Assembly (NCBI GenBank): GCA_029215795.1
Contig: JARDYH010000003.1
Location: 260,125,562 to 260,189,561, forward strand
DNA: 64,000 bases
DNA from: Anniella stebbinsi
Taxonomy: Eukaryota > Chordata > Lepidosauria > Squamata > Anniellidae
Direction of reading: 5' to 3'
Shown here: positions 31,129-41,560 of the stretch, piece after piece
Position numbering within the stretch: the first letter of the stretch is position 1
Layout of the letters: each line of letters opens with the position of its first letter
The notes under the pieces: generated by a model
The model's input: only the letters and a program-made list of their open reading frames with translations
Databases searched by the model: none
What the model was told of the DNA's origin: nothing
Position numbers and translations under genes: made by a program

Positions 31129-31448
31129 TAGGCTGACCACATGAAAAGGAGGACAGGGCTCCTGTAACTTTCACAGTTGTAGTGAAAAGGGAATTTCAGC
31201 CAGTGTCATTTGTATGCAATTAGTTCCTGGTGATATTCCCTCTTCATCACAACAGTTAAAGTTGCAGGCACTATACTAGAGTGACCATATACAAAAGAAG
31301 GCAGGGCCCCTGCAACTTTAACTGTTGTGATGAAGAAGGAATTTCACCAGGAACTAATTGCATACAAATGACACCTGCTGAAATTCCCTTTTCTCTACAA
31401 CTATTAAAGTTACATGAGCCCTGACCTGGATTTTATCTGGTCACCCTA
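31129..31448. mobile_element. 320 bp inverted-dimer MITE, second copy
   Basis: Same composite structure and length as 24894-25213, in the opposite orientation, with the same asymmetric junction 'GTTGCAGGCACTATACTAGA' between the truncated and full monomers. The right end differs by carrying the 'CTGACCTGGATTTTATCTGG' variant shared with the neighbouring monomer. Confidence 0.88.
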
Positions 31449-31453
31449 AAGAA

Positions 31454-31692
31454 ATGCATTTGGAAATGTGCAGGAAAAAATGCATTTGGGGGGGATGTGT
31501 TCAAGCATGCTTTAATCAATGGGAGAGAAATGCATACATCTTGAAAATGTGTACAAGTGATGGATGGAGTTCGGAAAATTGCACAAAATACAGATTTTTA
31601 CAATATGATACAGACACGACTCTGACTAAGCTTAAAGGTGGAATTCAGAGAATCTGGATGAGCTCAAGTTTTCCGCATGCACACATCCCTAT
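31454..31692. mobile_element. Possible MITE of the ACATCCCTA group
   Basis: The right end 'GCATGCACACATCCCTATGG' resembles the ends at 29097 and 55838, and the interior has repeated 'AAATGCATT' and 'AAAATGTG' words. The left boundary is unclear because it abuts the dimeric MITE. Confidence 0.4.
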
Positions 31693-31791
31693 GGACAACT
31701 TCAGGCCAGGTACCAATATTTCACCCTACTTGTATATCCTGCATTAACACAAAACCTTCTGTAGGCATGATGTTACCTTCCAAGACAACTG

Positions 31792-31793
<2 letters not shown>

Positions 31794-31839
<46 letters not shown>
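31794..31839. repeat. (CT)n microsatellite
   Basis: About 23 uninterrupted TC dinucleotide units. Confidence 0.97.
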
Positions 31840-31842
<3 letters not shown>

Positions 31843-32963
31843 CATACACGCCTTCCAAGACATATAGATTTAGCAACCTTTTCATTGCACATTCAATAGC
31901 CCATCCATTCTCATGGGGCTCATTCATCTTCATTCCACTCCCTGGAATTAGAGCCCATGGATGGTAAAAGGAGGACTTGGCTTTGTAACCCAGGCAAATC
32001 ACAATTAGAGGTAAACCGCTTCCTACATTGCACCGACAGCTAAAGAGACATCCACATCCCCAATGGATTTGGACTGCCAGCACCGGCGATGGAGGAAACA
32101 GAAGGAACACTGTGGGTATTTTGAACCTGTCTGTTAAACAAAGTATCTGAAACGGATACACAGCCAAAAGGTACATGCAAAAGATGTACTGGATACTTGC
32201 TAGTTTTGGCCAGGGGGGTGGGGGTAGGGGGGGTGTTCAGAATACCAAATGGAGGCAAGCATGTCAGAGTGCACCACATGCCGGCATGCTAGCAAGGTTC
32301 AATAAAAATGCTGTAGCTATGTACGTAGCTTTAAATCCTATCGCGCCGACATGTGCAAATCAATATTCATATTTTACAGTTTATTAAATCCATAAGCAAA
32401 GCAGTCAAAATAGTTTCCTAGCAATCACAGTCTCAACAAGAGCAACGATGGTGACGCAGCCTTTGGGGGGGGGGGGGCTCGTGTGCACTCAGCTCTGATT
32501 CCTGCTTGCAGCAGCGCAAATGTGCAGCTTGCACCAAGCGCCCACCCTATTTATTTAAGCCTTAGAGTCTATCCTGTCCTGAAGTTTCAAGGTAGGGCAA
32601 AAAAAACAAAAATTTTCCCAGGAAAAAAAAGAATAAAATGTAAAGAGATCCAATGACATTTCCCAAGTCATTCAAACTTAAGGCAAAAGCAGGCATAATG
32701 ACCAACACAAGCTGCCCCAGGTTAACGGCGCTACATTGCTTCCTTCACCCCCTTTTTCCATGCACGAATTACTTATCTATGTTGTGATGTCACCATGTTG
32801 TGTTTCCCCCCCACACTCTTATGTCAGATCATTGGCGGCAGCTGGCAGGGCAGGGGAAAGGAACAGGGTAAATCAGCCTAAATTCTGCATGCAGAAGGGT
32901 GAGCACTCAATCTGGGGTTTCCATTCTTGGCAGCACACCCATGTCCATCTGTCTGTCTATCAT
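31840..32963. other. Unassigned sequence with a poly-G run
   Basis: Thirteen consecutive G residues lie at 32465-32477. No gene or repeat family is recognised. Confidence 0.4.
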
Positions 32964-32965
32964 TG

Positions 32966-33288
32966 GGCAGTATCCAACACTACCTGTCCATGAGCAGGGC
33001 CCACCACTGCTTCTCTTCCATGTGTGGTCTGCACTGCAGATGCCATTGTGCAAGCGCTTGTGGAATAATAGAGCTTTAACGGTTTCAGGGACAACCCCGA
33101 AACAAGTGAAAATGCTGATTTAGAACAGGGCAGCAGAGCTCTCTTATGAAAGCTCCACTAACCTGCCCCCTTCCAGAAAGGAGTGTTTCTGCACATTTTG
33201 GGTTGCCCACACAAATGCTAAAGGTGTCACTTACGCAACAGAATCATCGGGGCTGGCTGCCCATGGGCAGTCACTGTTGGATACTGCC
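32966..33288. mobile_element. Fold-back MITE, GGCAGTATCCAACA ends
   Basis: GGCAGTATCCAACACTACC at the left faces 'CACTGTTGGATACTGCC' at the right, and 'TGTCCATGAGCAGGGC' faces 'GCCCATGGGCAGTC'. The 323 bases have no coding capacity. No target duplication is clear. Confidence 0.7.
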
Positions 33289-33321
33289 GTTTTCTATCTC
33301 CCTTTAAAAAAATGATAAGGA

Positions 33322-33525
33322 ACTACCTTAGAATAGTAGAGTTGGAAGGGGCCTAAAAGGCCATCGAGTTCAACCCCCTGCTCAATGCAGGAATCCACCT
33401 TAAAGCATACCTGACAGATGGCCATCCAGCTGCCTCTTGAATGCCTCTAGCGTGGGAGAGCCCACCACCTTCCTAGGTCATTGGTTCCATTGTCGCACTG
33501 CTCTAACAGTCAGGAAGTTATCAAG
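33322..33525 (-). mobile_element. CR1-type LINE 3' end (type B)
   Basis: 'AGAGTTGGAAGGGGCCTAAA' followed by 'CATCGAGTTCAACCCCCTGC' and 'CTAACAGTCAGGAAGTT' is the classic CR1 3' end arrangement also known from birds. It is distinct from the type A ends in this window. Truncated at about 200 bases. Confidence 0.88.
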
Positions 33526-34303
33526 TGTCACATGTAGTTATACCTTATTGCTGAGCCACAGAGGTCAGCCTGAACAGGTAGGTCTTATCCTTACACCTTT
33601 GCTTTCCGAATCAGTTGCAAAGAAGGTAGTATTGAAAGACTGTCCTCCATGGATTTCAGGAGAGGAGGCATTCTCTGCAGGAAATCGGTCAAATGCCATT
33701 AACATAGCACAATGGGGAGCTGAGCAATTTGGGAGGAAAATGATGTGGGAAATCCCATTGAATGAGCCTGGCTTTTGTTTCCATTCCTACACTAGGTGTG
33801 TAGTAAACTCCCATGCAGGGCTGTGATGAGAGTGGAAATGGGTCACTTTTAACAATGTGGGTGATGGCTCAGGCCAAGCTGCCCTGTAAAATTAAGCTGG
33901 ATACACTCAGAATATTGAACTACGCTGATCAATACTGGATATTCCAATGTTGTTTTACACAATCATTAACAAAAAGACTTGTTCATACAGGCATGCATCT
34001 ATATGTTTCAATTACTCCCAGATCAGCATTGTAAGGGTTTATTTACTGTTTCGTCATGACATTACCAAACCCAAAACTGCAGGCATTATTTCGCTGCCAT
34101 CAAAACGTAGTCCCCCCCCTCCCCATCGCCACATGAAATAAATAGGGGAAAGCAATGTTGGCAAATGACAATCTCCTCTTTCTTAAGGAGTTAGTAGCTC
34201 CCCGAGACTGCAGGGCAGGCTATTCATTAGGAAGCCTATAGAAATAATCTTATGCTTTTACTCTCCTGCTACATTTGAGCAAGTGCTAATCTAACCCCAC
34301 AGA
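33526..34303. other. Unassigned sequence
   Basis: No gene or repeat recognised. Confidence 0.4.
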
Positions 34304-34326
34304 GACATACATACATACATACATAA
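34304..34326. repeat. (CATA)n microsatellite
   Basis: Five to six CATA units. Confidence 0.85.
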
Positions 34327-34760
34327 ATGAGAGGTTGAACTAGTGCCGACTAAGATGGCTTCTGAGTTTTGTTTCCTAGGAAAGGAACTCACCTCTCAAC
34401 CCTACAGCCAGGGATGGCATCAAGGGTAGCCATGTTCAGGTATATGCCAAGGGCCCATATCCCAGCAGGGACCCACGGACAAGAGCACCCCAGAATTGCT
34501 CAGCCTCTTCATCATTGCAACCTGCTTCTTCACCTGCCTCTTGCTTTGGCCCAGACAATGGGGCCACTTCTACACTATTGCTTTACAGCGGTATTGAAGT
34601 GCACTATTTGTTGGGAGCACATTACACATTCTATATATCACTTTCATGGTGTTATTTCCTGGTTTGTTTTTTATTCCACCTTATCCAAAGTACTGCAAAA
34701 GTATAAATGTGCAAGAGAGATATGGCATTACCATGATGGGATCGTAAGGATTTGACACAA
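34327..34760. other. Mostly unassigned; possible old MITE near 34559-34660
   Basis: 'GGGGCCACTTCTACACTATT' near 34560 recalls the ends of the next element but no partner end is clear. Confidence 0.3.
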
Positions 34761-34944
34761 GGGCCACATCTACACCAAGCAGGATATAGCACTATGAAAG
34801 CAGTATGAAAACAGTATATGGTATGTGTCATGGGCCCTAACAGTTGTCAGTGCACTTCAATGCCACTACAAAGCAGTAGTGTGGCTCCTGCCTCTTCTAT
34901 ACCACTTCCATAGTGCTATATCCTGCTTGGTGTGGATTAGGCCC
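34761..34944. mobile_element. MITE, GGGCCACATCTACACC ends
   Basis: GGGCCACATCTACACCAAGC and 'AGGATATAGCACTATG' at the left face 'CATAGTGCTATATCCTGCTT' and 'GGTGTGGATTAGGCCC' at the right. The ends resemble the GGCCYTTTCYACACC family. No matching 3 bp duplication is seen. Confidence 0.65.
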
Positions 34945-35186
34945 AGGTGTAGATCTGGCCTGGCTCTCAAAAACCAGAAGTCATTCTAATATATGGGGGA
35001 TTTCACAGGAGGTGTACAGCAGCCGCCTCAAACATAGGCTCACTTTTGGGCATTGGGCAAAATTAAAAATGGTGGACTCCTGATGCTGAGAACCAGATGA
35101 AAAGAGAGGTCCAAGGGAGGCTTTGGTGGTGGCTGCTGCCAGGGGATTGGGGCCCCAGCAGATTCCTGAATACTTGAATATGGTGA

Positions 35187-35318
35187 CATCAGCCCTGATG
35201 CCCTCCAGATTTGTTGGACTACAACTCCCAGGATTCCTGACCAATGGCCATATTTGCCAGGACTGATGGAAGATGACATTCACACTATCTGGAGTGCACC
35301 AGGTTGGGGAAGGCCAAT
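35187..35318. mobile_element. Fold-back MITE, TTCCCCAAC/CTCCAGATG family
   Basis: 'GATGCCCTCCAGATTTGTTG' and 'GACTACAACTCCCAGG' at the left face 'CTGGAGTGCACCAGGTTGGG' and 'GAAGGCC' at the right. Related to 53424-53572 and 61549-61686. Confidence 0.7.
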
Positions 35319-35639
35319 ATACAATACCGGGCTGCTTCTATCATGTGGTTAAAACCAAGGCAGACCTTTCACTAACTTTAATGCTACAGGTTCAAGAGGG
35401 AACCACAAATCACTGGGGTTTAGAGACCATCCCTGCTAAGATGCATCACCTGATAAACAAGCTTAAATATATTCTCTGACTCTGCCTATGGATTATAGCT
35501 GCAGTTACAATTTATAAATGTCCCACTGCTATAGATTTCTAGCGAAACAAAGTCATTTGATTTCCAAAGCACAGGCAGGAAATGCAGTATCATTACATTC
35601 CATTATCTGCTAATCTTTGGTAAATTCATTAAATTTTAA
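35319..35639. other. Unassigned sequence
   Basis: No gene or repeat recognised. Confidence 0.4.
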
Positions 35640-36100
35640 AAAGGAAAATAAAGATGGAGAACATTCAGAATTAGAAACCTCAAATGAGAACGATGCTTCC
35701 TGAGTAACTCAGTGATTGTTGGTACTTGCTGCACAGAGTCGTTAAAAATTATTATTATTTTTTAAAAGGGGATGTTTGATGGCAGCGTTGCAAGTCAATT
35801 GAGCAAGCTAATTCCTTTCAAAGATGGAATCGTTTCCCTATTTGTTCTGATCACCAAAGTGGCTTTTCATTTTGCAGTTGCCAATAGCATGAGGATGTTT
35901 GCATCCGCGTAAAGTACTAGCAGTTAGATGAAATGCGAAGGCATTTCATTTTACCCACTTAAGTCGATGTGGGCATGAATATTCCTCTCACTTTTTCTTC
36001 CTCTACTCATCACGCATGTTAGATTTAATTGCCAGATTTGTCCAAAGCATCATATACAACTGTAGCCTCCACTGAGCACTGGACACAAAGTGTATTATTT
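35640..36100. promoter_or_regulatory. Candidate conserved non-coding block
   Basis: Free of the window's repeat vocabulary, AT-rich, and containing motif-like words such as 'GAGTAACTCAGTG' (AP-1/MAF-like), TCAATTGAG and 'GATGTGGGCATGAATATTCC'. This is only a candidate enhancer; nothing in a single sequence proves conservation. Confidence 0.15.
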
Positions 36101-36539
36101 AACCATGATTTGACAAAGAGAAACTGCACCAATTAGTGGCATGGCCTCTTTATTGCAGGGAAAAAATATTGATTCCAAAACAGCAATCAGTTACTCAACT
36201 GAGCCAAAATGCCATCCATCTAGTCTAAATTCTGAAGTGTACAAACATTCTCCCAGAGTGGAAAAAAATGACAGTCTAAGCAAGAGAAAAAAGACGACAA
36301 TGCTATTGTGTTTCCTCACAAGGAGCAGGTAGAACCACTGGGCTATAGCACTTCCTCCTAAATGGTCCTCAAGGGCATACTGGATAGCTCCCTGAGTTAA
36401 TCATCTTGGGCAGTATATTTCATATCTGAGGGTTGTATCCAATCCTGACCATCCAAAGGAATGAAAAACACTGGTGGAACCGTTCCCTCCATCTCCTGAA
36501 GATCCTCTGGGGGTCAGCATGGGGCCCCTGTAAAGGTGT
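36101..36539. other. Unassigned sequence
   Basis: No gene or repeat recognised. Confidence 0.4.
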
Positions 36540-36730
36540 GAGTAGGGATGTATAAGAAATTAAGTTCAGTTCAGTTTTGATCAACATTTATCCAGTTTAC
36601 ACCATCCAGAGCTGGCATGGACTCGGACGCAATCTGCCGTTGACGTCCCTGCGTTTCCAAGCTTGCAATGTGATTCATGGACCAAACAAAATGTGTTTGA
36701 CAGCATTTGAAAAATCCCCATGAAACAATA
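36540..36730. mobile_element. Possible TAGGGATGT-type MITE fragment
   Basis: Starts AGTAGGGATGTATAAG, followed by 'TTCAGTTCAGTTTTGATC'. The same phrase occurs diverged near 30791-30830. The right end is cut by the next element. Confidence 0.4.
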
Positions 36731-36731
36731 T

Positions 36732-36957
36732 GGCTGAATTCGGATGACACAATAAGCAACTGGGTGGAGGGAAACGATAATCAGTTGTATTGACTATCGT
36801 GTCGTCCGAATGCTGCCATAGTCAACTCAGCGCTGATCCTAATCCACACCACAGTTGATTATTTATTACTATGTTGTGTGGGGAGTACTCCCTAGATGAA
36901 CAACTGTATAGTTGATTATAACCCCACCACTGACTATTGTGTTGTCCGAATTCAACC
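36732..36957. mobile_element. MITE, GGCTGAATTCGGATGACAC relative
   Basis: GGCTGAATTCGGATGACACA at the left faces 'TGTGTTGTCCGAATTCAACC' at the right. An interior 'TTGACTATCGTGTCGTCCGA' is a third copy of the end. Related to 25888-26397 and 42825-43274 but shorter (about 225 bases). Flanking triplets do not match. Confidence 0.75.
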
Positions 36958-37165
36958 AGTGTGTACTTCTGAAGAATGCATACATTGCTAAGATGCACAC
37001 AATCAATGTGTATATTTTAGAAAAATATGCTCAAAATGTGCATGGATTTTCATGTGCAAAGAGAAAACAAAGGTTGTGATCTGATATGGGCTTGAATTGG
37101 AACAAGCTTCAAGATAGACTTCAGAGAGCTTTAGTGAGCCCGCAGTTTACTGATTCCTAGGTGTG
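36958..37165. other. Short AT-rich spacer
   Basis: Words such as 'AAAATGTGCATGG' recall the TTTGCACAAATT repeat group. Confidence 0.35.
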
Positions 37166-37442
37166 GCTTTGGCAGCTGATTTATTTTATGATTTTATTAA
37201 TCATTGCATTATTACACTTACATCCCACCATTTTGCTCTTCTAAGGAATTCAAGGCAGCTTACATGGTCTTCCTCTTCTCTATTTTATCCTCACAACAGT
37301 CCTATGTGGTAGGTCAGGCTGAGAGTCAGTGAATGGCCCAAAGTCACCAAATAAGTCTCATGGCTGAGTGGGGACTAGAACCTGGATCTCCCAAGTCCCA
37401 GTCCACCAATCTATCCACTACACCACAGTGGCTTTCTGGTGA
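37166..37442 (-). mobile_element. MIR-like CORE-SINE, near full length
   Basis: On the minus strand the tRNA head (from about 37442) has A-box 'TGGTGTAGTGGATAG' and B-box 'GGTTCTAGTCC', then the core 'GGCTGAGTGG..' region and 'CTCACAACAGTCC' in reverse, ending in an AT-rich tail near 37166. This head-core-tail order is that of MIR-like SINEs, mobilised by L2-type LINEs. Confidence 0.85.
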
Positions 37443-38559
37443 TGCCATTTTCTGACATTGTCCCATTCACTCAAAAGCAGTCTTCTTCCTTTCTAAATGA
37501 TGCCATTTAAAGAGGTGCCATTTTTTAATAATGGAAAGTCGCTGTTCTAAATCTACTCAACACTTCTTTAGGAAAAGGTAACATCTTTCTGGAAACTAGG
37601 GTTGTGTTTGCTTTGAAACCTCTGGAGGTCCTGCTCTCCTTCTAACATTCTTTATCATGATTGTTTCTCAAAGGGTTCAGTACTCGGTTGTCTAAACATA
37701 TTTTTTTGAGGGGGAGGGGATTTTTAGCATCTTCAGTTTCAGAAAAGGAATCCCTTCACTTCAGACTGAGGATTATCTGGATTTGCTTATATATCACATG
37801 TTCCTGGTGTCTTCGCTTGGCTTTCTCTGGGCTTGGAAACAGTTCAGGTAGTCTCATCTCAGAACCACAGGCACTTCCTGGGTTTCTGACACTGTTGTAT
37901 TAATGATGGCAGCCAAAACTGAACCTACATCACCATGTTTTTAGTGACATCTCACACTAGGGAAACTTGTAATCAACATGTAGGACATTTCCTGTTCGAC
38001 AGAAATTCATTGGGGATTACTGTGATTAGGAAATCTTGGCAAAATATCAGTAGAATCACAATGAATACATAAAGAAATGACAGGTCCTATGGTCCTACCT
38101 TGCAGTCTAACTCTTGGGGGACTTGCTGGTGATACAGCTGATGTTATCAGCAGGATGCAGGGAAGCTCAGGCATCCCGGAGATAACAAGGAAGCAAAATG
38201 CCAAGCTAGCAAGCTTTTCTTCTCTTTGGCAAGGAACTGCTTTTGCCAAGCGGGAGGCTATAATGGCAACAGGGGAAAAGTGAGAGGTGGAATAGTAAAT
38301 TCAGACTCCAAGATGATCCAAGGGGGTTGGGAGCAGCAGCTTCCCTTTGAGGAAAGGGTAAAGCATTTAGGACTCTAACATTTACCACTCCATGTTACAA
38401 AAGGAGTGAATTAGGAATTGGCTATGAAAACTCACTCTCCCCACTGCCCTAGGAAACTGATTAGCAGTAGGTTAAGGATTGTCAAAATAAGGTCTTTCAG
38501 TGAGCATGCAGTTTATATATGGGATAATCATACAGGATCTGGGATAGATTATAGTTTAC
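37443..38559. other. Unassigned sequence
   Basis: No gene or repeat family is recognised. Confidence 0.4.
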
Positions 38560-38700
38560 GGGGCATTAAAAAGGGATCTAGATGAAATCATGGAGGACTG
38601 ATCAATATATTAACCAGGTGGCTATGTGGAACCTCCAATGTCTGAGGCAGTGTACCACCAAATACTAATACCTTACATGCAACTATGTTCCAGAAGCATC
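38560..38700 (+). mobile_element. Old CR1-type 3' end fragment
   Basis: 'AAAAAGGGATCTAGATGAAA' then 'GGTGGCTATGTGGAACCTCC' and 'TGAGGCAGTGTACCACC' follow the order of the type A CR1 3' region, strongly diverged. Confidence 0.55.
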
Positions 38701-38756
38701 TTGTGATATTTTTGGAGGTTTTTTAAAAAAACGTTTTGTGAAATTTCTGATGTTGT

Positions 38757-38763
38757 CTTGTGT

Positions 38764-38804
<41 letters not shown>

Positions 38805-38857
38805 TATATGTATGTATGTATATCTATATATCTATATTATATCTATATCTATATCTC
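38757..38857. repeat. Compound (GT)n/(TATC)n microsatellite
   Basis: A (TG)n tract of about 20 units grades into TATG and then TATATC repeats. Confidence 0.95.
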
Positions 38858-38879
38858 TTCTGTTGCTGGTTGTTTCTTT

Positions 38880-38960
38880 ATGCTGCATTATTTAGATTTT
38901 ACAGTTTGATATTTTAATGCATCAGTTCTCTTGTACTGTAAGCCGCCCTGAGAATTTTCA
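38880..38960 (+). mobile_element. LINE 3' tail-like fragment
   Basis: 'TGTAAGCCGCCCTGAG' is a phrase typical of reptilian LINE/SINE 3' ends that precede the tail. Nothing else of the element is kept. Confidence 0.4.
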
Positions 38961-38984
38961 ATAGGCATGCAAGATGGGGATGAT

Positions 38985-39035
38985 GGGAGTTGTCTTCCAA
39001 CACATTTGGAGAGCACCGTGTTGGGGAAGGTTGCT
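38985..39035. mobile_element. Half of a TTCCCCAAC-type fold-back MITE
   Basis: 'GATGGGAGTTGTCTTCCAAC' and 'GTGTTGGGGAAGG' match the right arm of the fold-backs at 53424 and 61549. Confidence 0.5.
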
Positions 39036-39620
39036 GTAGAGCTCTCAAGCAGACAGACTGGGGTTATCTTACGTGTTACCCATTAAGAGGGTGACACCTG
39101 AACTGGCACAGGAAAAGCGAGAGATTCAGAAGAACTTTAAAAAATAAAATCTCAGAATGTGTAGTTGAGGAATAAAGTTATAGGGAAGCAACCAATTAAT
39201 TTTGCACCAGAGTTCCTTTGACAGAAAGAGTGTTTCTAGCGGCTGGGGTTTCTCACTAAGCATTTCTAGACTAGCCAGGTGTCATTTTTATATGCTCTGC
39301 TTTAGTTTTGGCTGGCTTCCCCCGCCCCCTCTACATGTGTGTCCCATATATCATTGCTGAATGACAGATTACCTCTACCTGTACTACTCAACAGGAACAA
39401 TGGGAACCCTCTTGTCTGCAGCTGTCCTCCTGCCAGAAAACGGGAAGCAATTAGTTGGCTTGTGGATTTTCCAAAGATGTTATATCCTGTGGGACATATC
39501 TTATTTCAAAAGAAGCCAACGGCTTGCCACTTTTGTTTCATCAGCACCGTGGAAACACATATCAGCTCCTTCTGATATTAAACTTTGGACAGTTGTCCAG
39601 GACCAGATGAGATGCCATTC
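39036..39620. other. Unassigned sequence
   Basis: No gene or repeat recognised. Confidence 0.4.
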
Positions 39621-39898
39621 ATAAGAATGTAAGAGCCATACTGGATCAGACTAAGGGTCCATCTAGTCCAGCACTCTGTTCAAACAGTGGCCAGCCAGCT
39701 GTCGACCAGGGACCCATAAGCAAGACATAGTGCAACAGCACCCTCCCGCCCATGTTCCCCAGCAACTGGGGCATATAGGCTTGCTGCCTCTGATACTAGA
39801 GGTAGCACATAGCCATCAGGACTAGGAGCCTTTGATAGCCTTCTCCTCCAGGAATTGATCCAACCCCCTTTTAAAGCCATCCCAATTGGTGGCAACCA

Positions 39899-40336
39899 CT
39901 ACATCTTGTGGTAGTGAATGTCATAGGCCCTTTCTACACCATAGGGGTGTAGTGGGAGGGAGGGAGGGCAATCCCAGAAGTACCTAATACACACCATCGG
40001 TGCACAGGGACCAGCCGGAGGCCATCCCAGGCAAACAGCCTGGTGTAGAAACGGACATAGTTGAACTATGCATTGTGTGAAGTACTTTCTTTTTTCTGTC
40101 CTAGATCTCCCACCAATCACCTTCATGGGATGACCCCATTGGGTTCTAACATTATGGGAGAGGGAAAAAAATGTTTCCCAATCCACATTCTCCACACCAT
40201 GCATAATTTTGTACCCCTCTGTCATGTCTTCCTTTAGCCTCCTTTTCTCCAAGCTATACAAACCCAGCCATTGTAGCCTTTCCTCATAGGGGAGATGCTC
40301 CAGCCCCTTGATCATTTTAATTGCCCTTTCTTTCAT
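39899..40336 (-). pseudogene. CR1 RT C-terminal fragment
   Basis: The minus-strand frame begins 'ERAIKMIKGLEHLPYEERLQ', continues with 'GLYSLEKRRLKEDM', 'GHPMKVIGGRSRTEKRKYF', and ends in the MITE insertion. These are the conserved C-terminal blocks of CR1-like RT proteins, found here in better shape than in the plus-strand copy at 11483. The frame after the 'QCIVQLCPF' segment is MITE sequence and not part of the protein. Confidence 0.85.
39926..40056. mobile_element. MITE, GGCCYTTTCYACACC family, 131 bp, in CR1
   Basis: GGCCCTTTCTACACCATAGG at the left faces 'CCTGGTGTAGAAACGGAC' at the right. The direct repeat ATA flanks it (39923-39925 and 40057-40059), and the CR1 sequence is otherwise continuous across the site. 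It is the shortest member of the family. Confidence 0.88.
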
Positions 40337-40343
40337 GTGAACA

Positions 40344-40865
40344 GCTTTGATAAAAAAATAAAAATAAAAATAAAATTAAGTAGCAGGTGTGGGATCCCAA
40401 TCTGGATGAGGTCTGCCGCATTTAACCACCCACCCACCAGTTGTGATCCCAATCTGGAACAGAGACCCACCCTTGCTATTTGCATTGGGGAAAAAAGCCT
40501 CCCATCCTGTACCGACAATCTTCAATACAAAACAAAAATTAAAAAAAAATACATTCCGATTGACAGGAGCACTGATGATCAGGAGCACGAATTGTTGAAA
40601 AGCAGATCGTTCTGCAGAATATGCATTATCATAACAGTGCTATAAATTCTCTACTAGTTTTAGCATGAGTGGTTGGTTAATAGTTTACAGCAGATCCTCA
40701 GCTGCTCCAAATGTCTAGGAGGCGTCCTATTTATTTATTTTTAACTGCCTATGCATTTTACAGCTTAAACCTTGTATTGCTCTCTGCCATTTTTAACATG
40801 CTATATTTGTGTTCCATGTTCATAGTCAAGGCAAACGTTTCATTAGTTGTTAAAGGTCACTGCGG
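40344..40865. other. Unassigned sequence with A-rich runs
   Basis: A (AAAAT)n-like tract lies at about 40353-40376. No gene is seen. Confidence 0.4.
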
Positions 40866-41560
40866 TATAGTGGCTACAGCATTTGGACTGAGGCCTTTTC
40901 CACACCAGGCGTTTCACCTGGGATAGCTCCCGGCTGGTCCCTGTGAGTCAAAATGATGCACAAGGACTCCCAGAGGCAGGGGGGGGGCTCGGGATTTTCC
41001 GGGTATAAGGGAACCTTGGAAAATCCCAAATCTTCCACAGTCCCAGGAACTTCCCGGGACCGTGAAAGTTGTGGCCGCCCATCCCGGGTACTGCCACACT
41101 TACTCACAAATAAATGTGGCAGCAAAAGGACACAGAGCAACACCGCGCAGCTCTGTGGCCATCAGAGGAGGGGGAAAAGAAAGCCCACCATCCCTAGGAT
41201 GGTGGGGGTCAGTGGGGCCCCCATTTTACAATTCATTGGAGCGCAGGAGCACTCTGCTCCGACATTTATTTATTTTTTAAAATGGCACCCGAGATGGCCC
41301 GGGAACAGAACGGGTCATCGCACTTCTGATGAGAATTGAGAGCACCCATCCAGGAAGCAGCTACTTCCGGGATCACCCGCGCTGCGCCCTCTACACCCCT
41401 ATGGTGTAGAAAGGGCCTGAGACTCAGGAAATCCAGGTTCTAGTCCCCACTCGGCCATGAAACTCACTGGGTGACTTTGGACCAATCACTGACTCTTAGC
41501 CTCACCTACCTCACATAGATGTCGTATGTGTTATGGCATAAGCTTTTGTGAAGAGTGGTT
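40866..41560 (+). mobile_element. MIR-like SINE split by a 526 bp MITE
   Basis: The tRNA head 'GCGGTATAGTGGCTACAGCA' ends at 40891 and resumes at 41418 with 'AAATCCAGGTTCTAGTCCCC', which is the B-box, then the core 'CACTGGGTGACTTTGG'. Removing 40892-41417 and one TGA gives an intact tRNA-like head. The SINE is truncated after about 41540. Confidence 0.88.
40892..41417. mobile_element. MITE, GGCCYTTTCYACACC family, 526 bp
   Basis: GGCCTTTTCCACACCAGGCG at the left faces 'ATGGTGTAGAAAGGGCC' at the right. A perfect 3 bp duplication TGA flanks it (40889-40891 and 41418-41420). The GC-rich interior has inverted pairs around 'CCCGGG'. Short open frames inside are composition artefacts. Confidence 0.9.

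Larger units (their letters stand above)
39621..40343 (-). mobile_element. CR1-type LINE (type A) interrupted by a MITE
   Basis: From the 3' end 'CATAAGAATGTAAGAGCC' at 39621 the copy extends through the 3' untranslated region and into the RT C-terminal coding region up to about 40343. A 131 bp MITE interrupts it at 39926-40056. With the MITE and one ATA removed, the target reads through as in other copies. Confidence 0.9.
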
